Program-made: the position numbers and the translations under genes
Assembly (NCBI GenBank): GCA_002327885.1
Contig: DCUS01000213.1
Coordinates: 7,419-22,622 of the forward strand
From: Syntrophaceae bacterium UBA2208
GTDB taxonomy: Bacteria > Desulfobacterota > BSN033 > UBA1163
DNA length: 15,204 nucleotides
Direction: 5' to 3'
The notes under the pieces: model-generated
Seen by the model: the letters and a program-made list of their open reading frames with translations, nothing else
Told to the model about the DNA's origin: nothing
Database searches by the model: none
Shown: positions 1 through 7,700 of the stretch, in pieces
Layout of the letters: the number at the start of each line of letters is the position of its first letter
Numbering within the stretch: the first letter of the stretch is position 1

Positions 1-290
1 AGGAATTTGAACTGGCCGGATGATAAGAAAGGGTCGCTTTGGTTTCCCACCTCGTCCCTGGATGTAATCCCAATATAGTAAGTTCCTGGCTCTGTAGGGA
101 ATTCCGGCCACTCCTCCGGGATGAGTAACTCGGTTTTGCCGGCCACCTGTTTGGAGAGGATGCCAGGGGTTCCCTCCCATGAGAAATAATTGGGATCAAA
201 TTTCGTGCGGTCCTGGCTAACATACACTACATAGTTTGCTGCTTCAGGAACGGGCTCCCACCAAATGCGTCGTTTTCGAATAAATGCCAT
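1..290 (-). CDS. Fibronectin type III-like protein, C-terminus outside window
   Basis: The reading frame starts with ATG at 290 and stays open to the window edge (96 full codons). A strong Shine-Dalgarno AAGGAGG lies a few bases upstream, so this start is well supported. There is no signal peptide: the protein begins MAFIRKRRIWWEPVPEA and goes straight into a beta-sandwich-like pattern (WEPVPEAANYVVYVS, then GTYYIGITSRDEVGNQSDP near the edge). That is the usual signature of a fibronectin type III domain, with the early Trp, the YxVYxS strand and the late GTYYxxVxxxDxxGN strand. Domains of this kind mediate protein or carbohydrate contacts, but no specific partner can be read. It is the last gene seen of a same-strand series, 179 bp after the zinc-ribbon gene. 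The rest of the protein is not visible, so the full architecture is unknown. Confidence 0.7.
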   Translation of the reverse strand, partial: MAFIRKRRIWWEPVPEAANYVVYVSQDRTKFDPNYFSWEGTPGILSKQVAGKTELLIPEEWPEFPTEPGTYYIGITSRDEVGNQSDPFLSSGQFKF

Positions 291-469
291 ACTCACTCCT
301 CCTTTCTTAATGATCAACAAAAAACGAAGTATTAACTCTTTTTATATTTAAACCTAAAATGCTTCAAAAATCAACTCAAATGAGGGCCAGGTTTTTGGTG
401 AAAAAGTTGTATGCCAAGATTGGTTCCCCAGAGTGTGGTGTTCGCGCCTAATGGGCTGATCGGAATAAC

Positions 470-658
470 TTAGTCTAACCTCACCCACCTGGGACCCCTG
501 ATTTTTACGCCCAAACCGAGAAAAGAACGTTGAAAGGTCCAGTCCCATTCGCAGTCACATTCGTGGCAGAAGTATTGTTCTATTTTACAGTACTCCTCTT
601 CAATGTTCTTGTGATTGATCATTTCAATATTATTCCCATGACAGTTTGGACAAATCAT
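470..658 (-). CDS. Small zinc-ribbon protein
   Basis: A 62-residue protein opens with MICPNCHGN and has a second Cys pair in YFCHECDCEWDW about 30 residues later. CxxC...CxxC is a classic zinc ribbon that should hold one structural zinc ion. The tail is basic and aromatic. I chose ATG 658 because zinc-ribbon proteins typically begin a few residues before the first CxxC. In-frame ATG 721 and TTG 724 would add a 21-22 residue basic extension with no clear function. Ribosome sites are weak for all three starts, so the start is uncertain. Proteins like this may bind nucleic acid or other proteins, but nothing here says which. It stands alone between two stretches of noncoding DNA. Confidence 0.55.
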   Translation of the reverse strand: MICPNCHGNNIEMINHKNIEEEYCKIEQYFCHECDCEWDWTFQRSFLGLGVKIRGPRWVRLD

Positions 659-906
659 GGTCTTTCTTAGTTTCTTTTTCAATCTCCAGTGCGTGAGGGA
701 CGAAATCAGTGCGCGGCGCATCAAAGGACCTACTCTGATTCATTTTTCATTGGGAGCGGCCAACCCCCAAAAGAAGAGCCCTAAGAACAAGCCATAAAAT
801 ACAAAAATTATTCCAATGTGTCCAGTCTTTTTAAAAAACTAAATTTAACGACTAAAGCGCATCAGGGGGAATAAATATAGAAAATTTGAACAAGCAAAGA
901 ATTTAA

Positions 907-934
907 TTGACCGGATCCTAAATTTGGATATTAA
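907..934 (+). promoter_or_regulatory. Possible sigma-70 promoter for an orphan transcript
   Basis: TTGACC (907-912) is separated by 16 bp from TATTAA (929-934). The -35 matches consensus at 5 of 6 positions and the -10 at 4 of 6. It points toward the plus-strand terminator at 1006-1054 with no clear protein gene between. AT-rich DNA produces such matches by chance, so confidence is low. Confidence 0.25.
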
Positions 935-941
935 ATACACC

Positions 942-1054
942 TATGGGAGTAAGTGATCTTTGGGTATTTGGGTGGGGGATGGTGGGAGTCATGACCTGCC
1001 AACAGAAGAGCCCTTTCCGTCTTGAAGAAATTTAGGCTGGAGGGCTTTTTTTAT
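942..1054 (+). ncRNA. Candidate small RNA, about 110 nt
   Basis: The interval lies between a plausible plus-strand promoter and a plus-strand intrinsic-terminator-like hairpin and has no plus-strand protein gene of normal quality. It contains four G-runs (962-964, 970-972, 974-978, 984-986) that fit a G-quadruplex pattern. An ATG at 943 opens a 30-codon frame ending at 1035, but it has no Shine-Dalgarno, so a peptide is less likely than a noncoding RNA. It matches no RNA family I recognise. Confidence 0.25.
1006..1054 (+). terminator. Terminator-like hairpin, plus strand
   Basis: AAGAGCCCT (1006-1014) pairs with AGGGCTTTT (1041-1049) with one G-U pair, followed by a T-run (seven T in 1046-1052). 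The loop is long (26 nt), which weakens it. Read on the minus strand the same hairpin gains an A-C mismatch and lacks a U-tract, so it does not serve the adhesin-like gene at 1055-1471. Confidence 0.45.
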
Positions 1055-1471
1055 TTAATTGCAAAGGGCTTGATATAAAACATCAGACATTGAGTTGGGA
1101 GCAAAAAACTCCCATTCGTTAACATTGGTCGGGTTTAAGACTTCTGCATTCTTAGAGTAAAGGACAATCTGTACAGAGCGAATGGCCCTCTCCACACAGT
1201 TTAATTCAAACAAAACTAACGTATAGCCCAAATTCTGAAATTCTTCTCCCCCCCCTGTTACCCAATGAGACACGCCCTGATCCGTGTAAGCCGATTGTAC
1301 CCAGACCCGAACCATATCTTTGGTGGGCCGAGTTAGGGTTTCTGCATCGTAATAGTATGATCCGTCCTCATTGGTGCCATAATGTTTCCAGAAGGAGCCT
1401 GCCCATCCCTGCCCAGGACCAAAAATGAGGAGCCCGAACAGAATCATAATGAGTTGAACGTATTTTTTCAT
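1055..1471 (-). CDS. Secreted surface-adhesin-E-like protein
   Basis: The protein is 138 residues long, with a typical Sec signal peptide (MKKYVQLIMILFGLLIFG, likely cut after GWA near residue 24). The mature part follows the pattern of the small surface-adhesin protein E family: an early W-x-x-Y-G segment, DGSYYYDAETLTR, MVRVWVQSAYTD, a mid Cys in FELNCVERAIRSVQ, an EWEFFAPNS segment and a final Cys in YQALCN. The two late cysteines probably form the family disulfide. Members are periplasmic or outer-surface proteins, and most have no known role beyond the Haemophilus adhesin. The next gene on the same strand is 20 bp upstream, so the two are probably cotranscribed. The assignment rests on pattern memory, not on an alignment. 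Confidence 0.6.
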   Translation of the reverse strand: MKKYVQLIMILFGLLIFGPGQGWAGSFWKHYGTNEDGSYYYDAETLTRPTKDMVRVWVQSAYTDQGVSHWVTGGGEEFQNLGYTLVLFELNCVERAIRSVQIVLYSKNAEVLNPTNVNEWEFFAPNSMSDVLYQALCN

Positions 1472-1491
1472 TTCTTTTTTTTTCGGAGGAC

Positions 1492-1833
1492 CTAAAAGAA
1501 ATTTTTTAAAAAAATGATGATTTTCGCAAGGATGTTCTTTTTACAGTCGTCTGATTTACAGTTTTCATTCGAGATGTGTTTACTGTCCATTGGGGATAGC
1601 CTCCGATCTCTTTTTTTATCTTTAAGCGCCATGGCCATGAGCAACGTTCCTCCCAAAATAGCGACGGCTCTCGTCATGGCGGTGCGGATATCTATCATTT
1701 TTGCAATGTTCTCTTTGTTTGGCGTCGGGGTGACATAAGTGCCTTTAACGATAGAAATCTTCGGAGCAGTAAAAAGAAAATAGAGTAAAGCAACAGCCCC
1801 TATGATTAAAATAATCCTTTGTTTGTAATTCAC
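1492..1833 (-). CDS. Small protein with two membrane segments, unknown function
   Basis: The predicted protein has 113 residues. I chose the GTG at 1833 because AAGAGGAA sits six bases upstream. A longer frame from ATG 1905 has GGAG touching the start codon and would put a polar 24-residue extension in front of the first membrane helix. Segment one is IILIIGAVALLYFLF (about residues 6-21). Segment two is AVAILGGTLLMAMAL (about 55-70). Between them lies a short polar loop containing TPTPNKENIAKMIDIRTAMTR. The C-terminal tail is basic, with a CKSDDCKK pair of cysteines and a final hydrophobic patch. Both termini would be cytoplasmic by the positive-inside rule. I recognise no family with confidence. 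It sits 20 bp before the adhesin-E-like gene. Confidence 0.6.
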   Translation of the reverse strand: MNYKQRIILIIGAVALLYFLFTAPKISIVKGTYVTPTPNKENIAKMIDIRTAMTRAVAILGGTLLMAMALKDKKRDRRLSPMDSKHISNENCKSDDCKKNILAKIIIFLKNFF

Positions 1834-1972
1834 ATGAACTTCCTCTTTAAGATTGATACATTCCATATAGCTTATTTCTCTTTTTTTTTCACCCCGAACA
1901 CCCATCTCCAGTTAAGCCCGATTGTGTCCACGGAGAAATGGAAGCTCGGAGTAGGCGGATGATTCGAGAGGG

Positions 1973-2458
1973 TCAGTTCTGAAGCTTTCTTAATTCCCGT
2001 ATCTTTTCTAACGTATCTTTATAGAGGGGTTCCTTGGTGGGATTGAGCTCAATGGCTTTCAGGGCCAATCTTTCCCCCTCTTCAAGGTGTTCACGCCGGG
2101 TGAAGTATAGCCATGCAAGATTATTATAGGCATCCGCATTCCGGGGTTCTTTTTTTATGGTTTTCTTATAATAGGTTTCTGCCTTCTGGAATTCGCTTTT
2201 TTGAAAATGGGCATTTCCAAGATAAAGATAAGCCACCGGAAGTTTTTTCGAGGCCAACTGGTATTCTTTAATAGCCTGGTCAAGCTCACCTCTTTGTTCA
2301 TACGCCACCCCCAAATTTAAATGTTCTTCAGGAGTGAGGGGGTTCTTTAACACAATGATTTTAAAAGAGGAGCAGCCGGCAAAGAGCAAGTGGAAAGCCA
2401 GGGTGAGGGCCAAAAAGAAGAAAATGGGGGTCCGTTTTTGTGTCAATTTTCTGCTCAT
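1973..2458 (-). CDS. TPR-repeat lipoprotein, partner of C39 peptidase
   Basis: The protein is 161 residues long and starts at ATG 2458, which overlaps the stop of the peptidase gene as ATGA. That arrangement points to translational coupling. The N-terminus is a lipoprotein signal (PIFFFLALTLAFHLLFAGC) with the acylated Cys near residue 29; Phe at -3 is unusual but tolerated. Three tetratricopeptide repeats follow: EEHLNLGVAYEQRGELDQAI, then VAYLYLGNAHFQKSEFQKAE, then NADAYNNLAWLYFTRREHLE, each ending in a KxxP or ELNP step. In Pseudomonas PA2778-type proteins, peptidase and TPR segments are parts of one polypeptide; here they are separate genes. Likely role: a membrane-anchored scaffold that presents the peptidase to its substrate. 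The substrate is unknown. Confidence 0.8.
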   Translation of the reverse strand: MSRKLTQKRTPIFFFLALTLAFHLLFAGCSSFKIIVLKNPLTPEEHLNLGVAYEQRGELDQAIKEYQLASKKLPVAYLYLGNAHFQKSEFQKAETYYKKTIKKEPRNADAYNNLAWLYFTRREHLEEGERLALKAIELNPTKEPLYKDTLEKIRELRKLQN

Positions 2459-3021
2459 CGTAGAGGGGCAATCCAGAGGGTCCAAAAATTTGTCCTCTTC
2501 CATGTTTTCATAAAACTCTTCGCGGCGATTGGTTTGAGTCGGTCCTTTCCTGAATTAACGATCATGCCATTTTCATCGTAACCCACAACGACCATAAAAT
2601 GGTTCTGTTGATAAACGAGGAGGCCCAGATCGACCAGGACAATGATCGGATAACCTGAATCAATCTTGGTTTTAATATCCTCCATGCTTCCCTGATAATG
2701 GTTGACTTTCATCCCTTTCTTTTTTGAGTACAAAATCATATCGAGATTCAGAGTGCCTCCGGCTGAAAGGCTGTAGATGTCTTTTGCGACCTCCTCTGGA
2801 GTCACGTGGACACCCCAGTAATTCAGAACACCCGCCAGGGAGGCAGGCCCACACTGAAAAGCTTCCTGCGGATAGAAGGGGACATTCTCGATTAAATGGG
2901 AGGGCATGGATTCTTTAAAATACTGAGTTCCGGTGCATGAAAGCAGGGATGAGGCGATCAGAAGAAATACATAGAGGCGCTTCCAAGGAGAAGCGCCTCT
3001 TTTGATTAATCGGTTAAACAA
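2455..3021 (-). CDS. PA2778-like C39-family cysteine peptidase lipoprotein
   Basis: A 188-residue protein with a lipoprotein signal ending LIASSLLSC (Cys about 29). The papain-like C39 fold is recognisable from ENVPFYPQEAFQCGPASLAG (catalytic Cys57), NHFMVVVGYDENG (catalytic His141) and VNSGKD (Asn156 in the third position). The end, RTNFWTLWIAPL, matches the PA2778 family. C39 domains cleave leader peptides, often after Gly-Gly, or act as degenerate binding domains; here Cys and His are both kept. The start is TTG at 3021, since no ATG precedes the signal peptide and a purine-rich GGATAGG lies upstream. A strong hairpin (2973-3000) falls inside the first codons. Neighbours are the PA2779-like gene 51 bp upstream and the coupled TPR lipoprotein. 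Confidence 0.82.
   Translation of the reverse strand: MFNRLIKRGASPWKRLYVFLLIASSLLSCTGTQYFKESMPSHLIENVPFYPQEAFQCGPASLAGVLNYWGVHVTPEEVAKDIYSLSAGGTLNLDMILYSKKKGMKVNHYQGSMEDIKTKIDSGYPIIVLVDLGLLVYQQNHFMVVVGYDENGMIVNSGKDRLKPIAAKSFMKTWKRTNFWTLWIAPLR
2973..3000 (-). repeat. Perfect 11-bp inverted repeat at the peptidase start
   Basis: AGAGGCGCTTC (2973-2983) and GAAGCGCCTCT (2990-3000) are perfect complements around a 6-nt loop. In the minus-strand mRNA this stable hairpin covers codons 8 to 17 of the peptidase gene. It is not followed by a U-tract on that strand. On the plus strand four T follow, but there is no plus-strand gene to terminate. It could limit translation or expression of the peptidase relative to the gene upstream. 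Confidence 0.8.
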
Positions 3022-3072
3022 AATGTCTGACCTATCCGTTTGGAAAAGTTGCCATTAAAGAATTTGCCAGGT

Positions 3073-3474
3073 CTACTTTTCTTTTTCAATGACCACCCGG
3101 TGGCCTGTGACATAAAAATAGACGACCACTCCGATGGCAATCAGGATCAAGATGACCAACACCCATGCCCATCCGTCGCCACCCACCTTTAATTCATCGA
3201 GATTAAGAGCAAGTTGATGGATCTGCTGGTCGTCAAGCTGGCTGAGTTTTTTCTCAATTTCATTAGGCGTAAAACCAAAGTTCTTGAGCCGCTCCCTGAC
3301 CATCTTCATCTCGAGGACTTTTCGAACCTTATCAAGGTCAGAAGACCGATCAAAATTTAAAATGGAAACAGCTTCCGAGGGAGAAAACCCCGCATAAACT
3401 CTTGGCGTGATGCCAAGCGCAAACATCGCCATCACCAGATAACAAGCAACTATCTTCGCCCATGATGATTTCAT
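3073..3474 (-). CDS. PA2779-like membrane protein
   Basis: A 133-residue protein. ATG 3474 is chosen over the GTG at 3483 because AAAAGGAGGTG sits at ideal distance (eight bases from GGAGG to the ATG) and the GTG lies within that site. It has a signal peptide (ending PRVYA near residue 28), a polar mostly helical region (SILNFDRSSDLDKVRKVLEM, then LKNFGFTPNEIEKKLSQLDD) and a C-terminal membrane helix WAWVLVILILIAIGVVVYFY with a short basic tail. This architecture, with adjacency to a PA2778-like peptidase, is that of the PA2779 family, whose function is unknown. It is the first gene of a three-gene unit under a strong sigma-70 promoter. A plausible inference is that it is a substrate or membrane partner of the peptidase. 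Confidence 0.75.
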   Translation of the reverse strand: MKSSWAKIVACYLVMAMFALGITPRVYAGFSPSEAVSILNFDRSSDLDKVRKVLEMKMVRERLKNFGFTPNEIEKKLSQLDDQQIHQLALNLDELKVGGDGWAWVLVILILIAIGVVVYFYVTGHRVVIEKEK

Positions 3475-3550
3475 CCATATCACCTCCTTTTATTTTATTT
3501 TGTCCACCTCTATCACTCAGCCTCGTGACTTAAATTTAGCTCTTAGAAAA

Positions 3551-3579
3551 ATAATATGAAAAGGATATAAGAGTGTCAA
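3551..3579 (-). promoter_or_regulatory. Sigma-70 promoter of PA2779-like/peptidase/TPR unit
   Basis: On the minus strand, TTGACA (3579-3574) is followed by a 17-bp spacer and TATTAT (3556-3551). That is a perfect -35 and 5 of 6 in the -10 at optimal spacing. Transcription would start near 3544, about 70 nt before ATG 3474. Confidence 0.75.
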
Positions 3580-3603
3580 GAAAAAATTTTAATTTAAAGA
3601 GGA

Positions 3604-3633
3604 GGGGGCGAAGAGGGGAGAGGGGACCGTGGG
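3604..3633 (+). other. G-quadruplex-type motif
   Basis: Four G-runs on the plus strand (3604-3608, 3615-3618, 3622-3625, 3631-3633) are separated by loops of 6, 3 and 5 nt. They lie 25 bp upstream of the -35 box of the PA2779-like promoter and 32 bp past the stop of the diguanylate cyclase gene, in otherwise AT-rich DNA. Whether it folds or matters in the cell cannot be told from sequence. Confidence 0.5.
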
Positions 3634-3665
3634 AAAATATATTGGAGAATGTATCTTTAATTGAA

Positions 3666-4706
3666 TTATGCGGCCGTAACGGAAGGCCACTCTCTAATTC
3701 CGGACACCTCGTAATTGATCCTATTCTTGCCGCTTTTTTTTGCGCTGTACATGAGATTATCAGATTTTTTTAGGATTTCATCCACCGTAGAGGGAGGGCT
3801 GATAAACGTCACGACCCCGATGCTAAATGTGACAGGCCATCCATTTTTCTGCATGAGTTCCAGATTGATTTTTTGAATTTTATGAGTGATCGCTTCGCCC
3901 AGCTCGGTCCCGGTCTCCGGCAACAGGATTGCGAACTCATCCCCGCCCACCCGGGACACTGTGTCGGTCACTCGAATATTGTTCTTGATGGTGTTGGCGA
4001 CTAACCGCAGCAGATAATCACCCGTGCTATGTCCAAAGCGATCATTAATGGCCTTAAAATTATCAAGATCGATATATGCCACCGTTAAAGGATGTTCATA
4101 TCTGCGAGCTCTATTTATTTCCATATCAGCCAGTTCAATAAAGTATCTGCCGTTGCCAACTCCGGTTAAGAAGTCAACCCTGGATAACTCTTTTTCCTTC
4201 TCGATGGCGCTCTTTAGCGCCGAAAGAACGAAGGTAAGGATTAGAAAATAGCTTAATCTTGCGATACAATTCCAATATGGAATGGTATTGTCCAGGTAAG
4301 TGGCCCCTGAGGCATGTTCTGCGATAGACCATATCAGAGCGCTGAAAGTTGACATCAGGACACCCATCCATTTTCCGATACGCCAGGTCACCAGGAAGAT
4401 TGGGATCAAATAAAATATCCAGCTTGACAGGTCTGGGCCCGCCAAGTAATTAAGAATCCCAACGCCTGCTAAGATGAAAAACGCTATCACAATCAAGATT
4501 GAATTGTGTTGATGAGAAAAGTAGTCATTTAAAAAATGGTAAAGCGATTCGATTTCAGATTCTTGCCCTCTCAGTTTTATGGGATGCTCGGGGACTCCCG
4601 ATACCCGGATTGGGTCCTTCCTCCTGTGACCAAGAGAGAGGCTGGAATTTTCAGAATTCTGATGGGATGAAGATTGTGTGAGAACTGACATCTCAAATAC
4701 TTTCAT
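3666..4706 (-). CDS. Membrane-bound diguanylate cyclase (GGDEF)
   Basis: A 346-residue protein. The N-terminal 65 residues are polar. Four membrane segments follow at about 70-88, 96-107, 113-130 and 146-164, then a GGDEF domain from about 174. The active-site motif SRVGGDEF (GGDEF at 254-258) is intact, as are the metal-binding DLDNF near 213 and the start motif DFLTGVGN. An allosteric I-site R245-x-x-D248 lies at the canonical distance, so product inhibition by c-di-GMP is expected. It should condense two GTP into c-di-GMP at the inner membrane, responding to a signal sensed by the membrane part. I do not recognise the sensor type. It lies 91 bp after pilY1 with no obvious terminator between, so it may be read from the pilus operon. 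Confidence 0.93.
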   Translation of the reverse strand: MKVFEMSVLTQSSSHQNSENSSLSLGHRRKDPIRVSGVPEHPIKLRGQESEIESLYHFLNDYFSHQHNSILIVIAFFILAGVGILNYLAGPDLSSWIFYLIPIFLVTWRIGKWMGVLMSTFSALIWSIAEHASGATYLDNTIPYWNCIARLSYFLILTFVLSALKSAIEKEKELSRVDFLTGVGNGRYFIELADMEINRARRYEHPLTVAYIDLDNFKAINDRFGHSTGDYLLRLVANTIKNNIRVTDTVSRVGGDEFAILLPETGTELGEAITHKIQKINLELMQKNGWPVTFSIGVVTFISPPSTVDEILKKSDNLMYSAKKSGKNRINYEVSGIREWPSVTAA

Positions 4707-4797
4707 TTAATCTTTTCAAATCCTATCAGAATCGCCAGAAATAATATGAATCGAAGCAATGTGGTCGCATCCATGAATGTATTTCCCCTGCCCCTTT

Positions 4798-7700
4798 CTA
4801 TCGAATAACCTCTCGCCAGTAAAGAAGGGATTTACCCGATCCGGAAGAGAAGGCTTGTTGTGAGAATATCTGGTTATTCGTTGTTCCAATGACGATGGAG
4901 GCTTCCCCTTTATTATTTACGGAAATGACGGGGTTCGAAGGGACTCCTTGACCAATCACAATATAACGCTGGGCAGAAGGTGTCCCAGACAGATCGGACA
5001 ATTCATCCACATTTAATGCCCCGCCTCCGGTTTTATAATAAAGCACGTAGAATCTGGCGTCCCCCTCTACGGAACAACCCGTAGCATTTCCCTTGTAGGC
5101 AAAGGTCGTAAAATAGAGAATATTATCAAAGACAACCGGCCTTGCCAATACTTTTTCAACCAGCTGGGCTGACCGCTCCATTCTCATATACCATCCCTTT
5201 TTAGCGGGATCCGGGGTGAACGTATTGACCGAAGAGACCTCCTGCAATTCCTGGTTTTCCCTCCGTGGATAAACACCTAATCCGTCGTCCTTCACCGCGT
5301 AGAAAAACTCATTAGGGTTGGTGGTATCAACAGGGTACTCATGATCCCCTGTCCCGTAATATACCCAGGGGATTCGATATTCGTCAAAGGCCACTGCCGG
5401 TTGGTAAAAAACGGGATGTTTTTCCGCAGTGGAAGCAGGGGGCTGAGTCAACCGATACGCACTCCACAGGCTATTGCTGGTCTTATTGACCGTATTGAAG
5501 GAGACATTGAATCCCCACATCTGCCCTCCCAAATCACCGATATAGACCCGATCCACATAACCGTTGGCATCCGTATCCACGGATGTCGGAGGGGCTGGAA
5601 AAGAATAAGCCATAAATCTCCTTTCATCGGTGGCCGAAGGATCATATGAATATTCCCAGATCATTTCCCCGGTCTTCATGTCAATGACAAAGAAGGCCCT
5701 TCCAATCGAGGCGCTTTTCGATTTTGTTTCATCAGGATCAAGCCCTCCTCCAAAGAAGGCGACCCACCTCTCGTAAAGCGCCCCCATATACTCCACTTTT
5801 ACTTTGCCGATGGCCGGATCGGACCAGCTTTGCCCGACTTTTGCAATCGTAGCGGCATCGTTAGACCTCGGGAATTCCCATAGAAAAACAGGGTTTAACG
5901 TATCCGTGATGTCGAGGGCAAAGTACTGTTTTCCTCCTTTTCTTAAGCCGCAGATCAGTATGGTTCTCCACTCCTCTGCACTTTTTGTTGTATCGGTCGG
6001 ATGGCTGTAAATCCATACATCCGAAACCTTCGGGGAAGCATCAACATAATATGTGTGAGTCGAGGACATCAGTGGTAGTGTTTTCAGGACGCTTGGGGGA
6101 ATAAACGCCCACTCTTCGACTCCTGTTGATGCATTGAAGGCATGAAGCATCCCATCATTTGCCCCTGCGATGATTATCTTTGTTCTATTTTTATTAGTTT
6201 CATAGAATCCCCCTGAACCACTGAATCCTGCATCTTGGAAGTTGGCATTGGGAGACCCCACGATCACGGCATTCGAATGGAAGATGTCTCCGAGTTTCCA
6301 TGTTCGCTCTTCATCGTAATTTCCGTTTGCATTGATGTCAAAGGCATCGATGCCCCGGATGTGATTGATGAGATTTATTCGTTCCTGATCTGTCGAACTG
6401 CCTAAATCCGCATTGGTTATATTGCTCGGTTTGAACTCTGTCCTCGCATTATTTACATAGGTGTAAATTTTTCGGGAGCTTGGTGAAGTGTTCTTGAATT
6501 GCTCATCAGCATCCCAGATCAAACCCGAATCGAGAAGATATCCATTCGCATCCACCTGAAATGTCCCGTCACTGTTGAGGCGGTAGGCTTTCATGTTTCC
6601 TCTCCAGAAGGGGGTTTCGTCCGGGATGAAAGAGGAGACATAACCCACGTCCCCCTCCACAATTCGAACGAGCGGGATGGTGGGTGTTGTAAAAGAATAA
6701 GACTTCTCTACGATATATTTAAGAATGTCAGAAAGGGATTTGCCGAGCTGCGAAGCGTCTTCCGCAAGAAAAGCGTATCCTGAGAGGGGGGCCTCCCCCG
6801 GATCGTTCGATTCAGCATAATAATGAGATCCTTCTCCAAGATCATGGGATAGTTCTGTCGAACTCTGACAACTGGCTACCAGAGATGGATTATATCCCTG
6901 CAAATCACCCGAATTGGTTTCCTGGGGATTGTCCGTTCCTCCGAACTTGGCCGCCCAATTTAGCGTATATTTGAGGTAATGGGGCATGTCCCCGCCAAAA
7001 CCGACCACGAAGACATTATATCCTTCGTCCGCAAGAGCTTTTGCCCTGGCGACAGTTTCTCTTCTCCGTTTATAATCTCCAGGTTGATTGACCCCGCCAG
7101 TGCCGCCACAGGCAAGCGTATCCTCTCCGTCCGTAATAAGAAGCACGAATTTCTTGCGGCACGCTGCAGCCGAATCGCCAGATTTGGAGTCATTCATACA
7201 GAGATTCCCTTCGCTGAGTGCAAAGACAAGGGCGGTTCCGCCACTGGCCCCCTCTTTTTCGACCGCTGAGTTGATTTTACTGTAGGAAGAATTGTCGAAG
7301 GATTCAACCAGCGTGTTGCAGCCACTCTTATAATTATTCCCTGAATCTGAATTTGAATCTTTATTACAACCATAAAATCTCATGTAGCCGAACCTGATCG
7401 CCAAGTTTGTCTCATCATTTAAGTTGATTTTCCCGTCGTTCGTGTCATCGAGAATGTCGAAAATCGCCCTTTTTGCGATAGCCAGACGGCTGCAATTGTT
7501 GGTATGTCCGGTTCCGGAAGCTCTATAGAAAGGGCCATTACAGTCTGTATCTCCATATCTGGGATTCCCACTTTGTGCCGTGCTGTAACAGGATTTGGTG
7601 TGGCCTGGCCCTGATTTTACATAGAATGGGCCATCCATGCCACAGTCTTCAAGATTATCGTTACTGTCATCACCGTCATCCGACCCTATAAACAGGGTTG

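Larger units (their letters stand above)
725..1054. other. 330-bp noncoding stretch with possible small RNA
   Basis: No convincing protein gene is seen here on either strand. The left part (725-905) is AT-rich with no obvious structure. The right part holds a weak plus-strand sigma-70-like promoter, a G-rich run and a plus-strand terminator-like hairpin, listed separately. The sequence GAAGAGCCCT occurs twice (772-781 and 1005-1014), the second copy forming the left arm of the hairpin. Confidence 0.5.

Noticed and set aside
354..548. 64-codon minus-strand frame overlapping the end of the zinc-ribbon gene
   Set aside because: It overlaps the Cys-pair protein in another frame, has no recognisable domain, and its sequence reads as a shadow.
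1514..1738. 74-codon plus-strand frame opposite the two-segment membrane protein
   Set aside because: It is the antisense of a hydrophobic gene, which commonly yields hydrophobic open frames; there is no ribosome site and the sense gene is better supported.
2973..3004. Intrinsic terminator on the plus strand
   Set aside because: The hairpin is perfect but has only four T after it, and there is no plus-strand gene upstream to terminate.
5341..5649. Plus-strand frame of 102 codons within pilY1
   Set aside because: Antisense to a conserved part of the PilY1 propeller with no ribosome site or domain.
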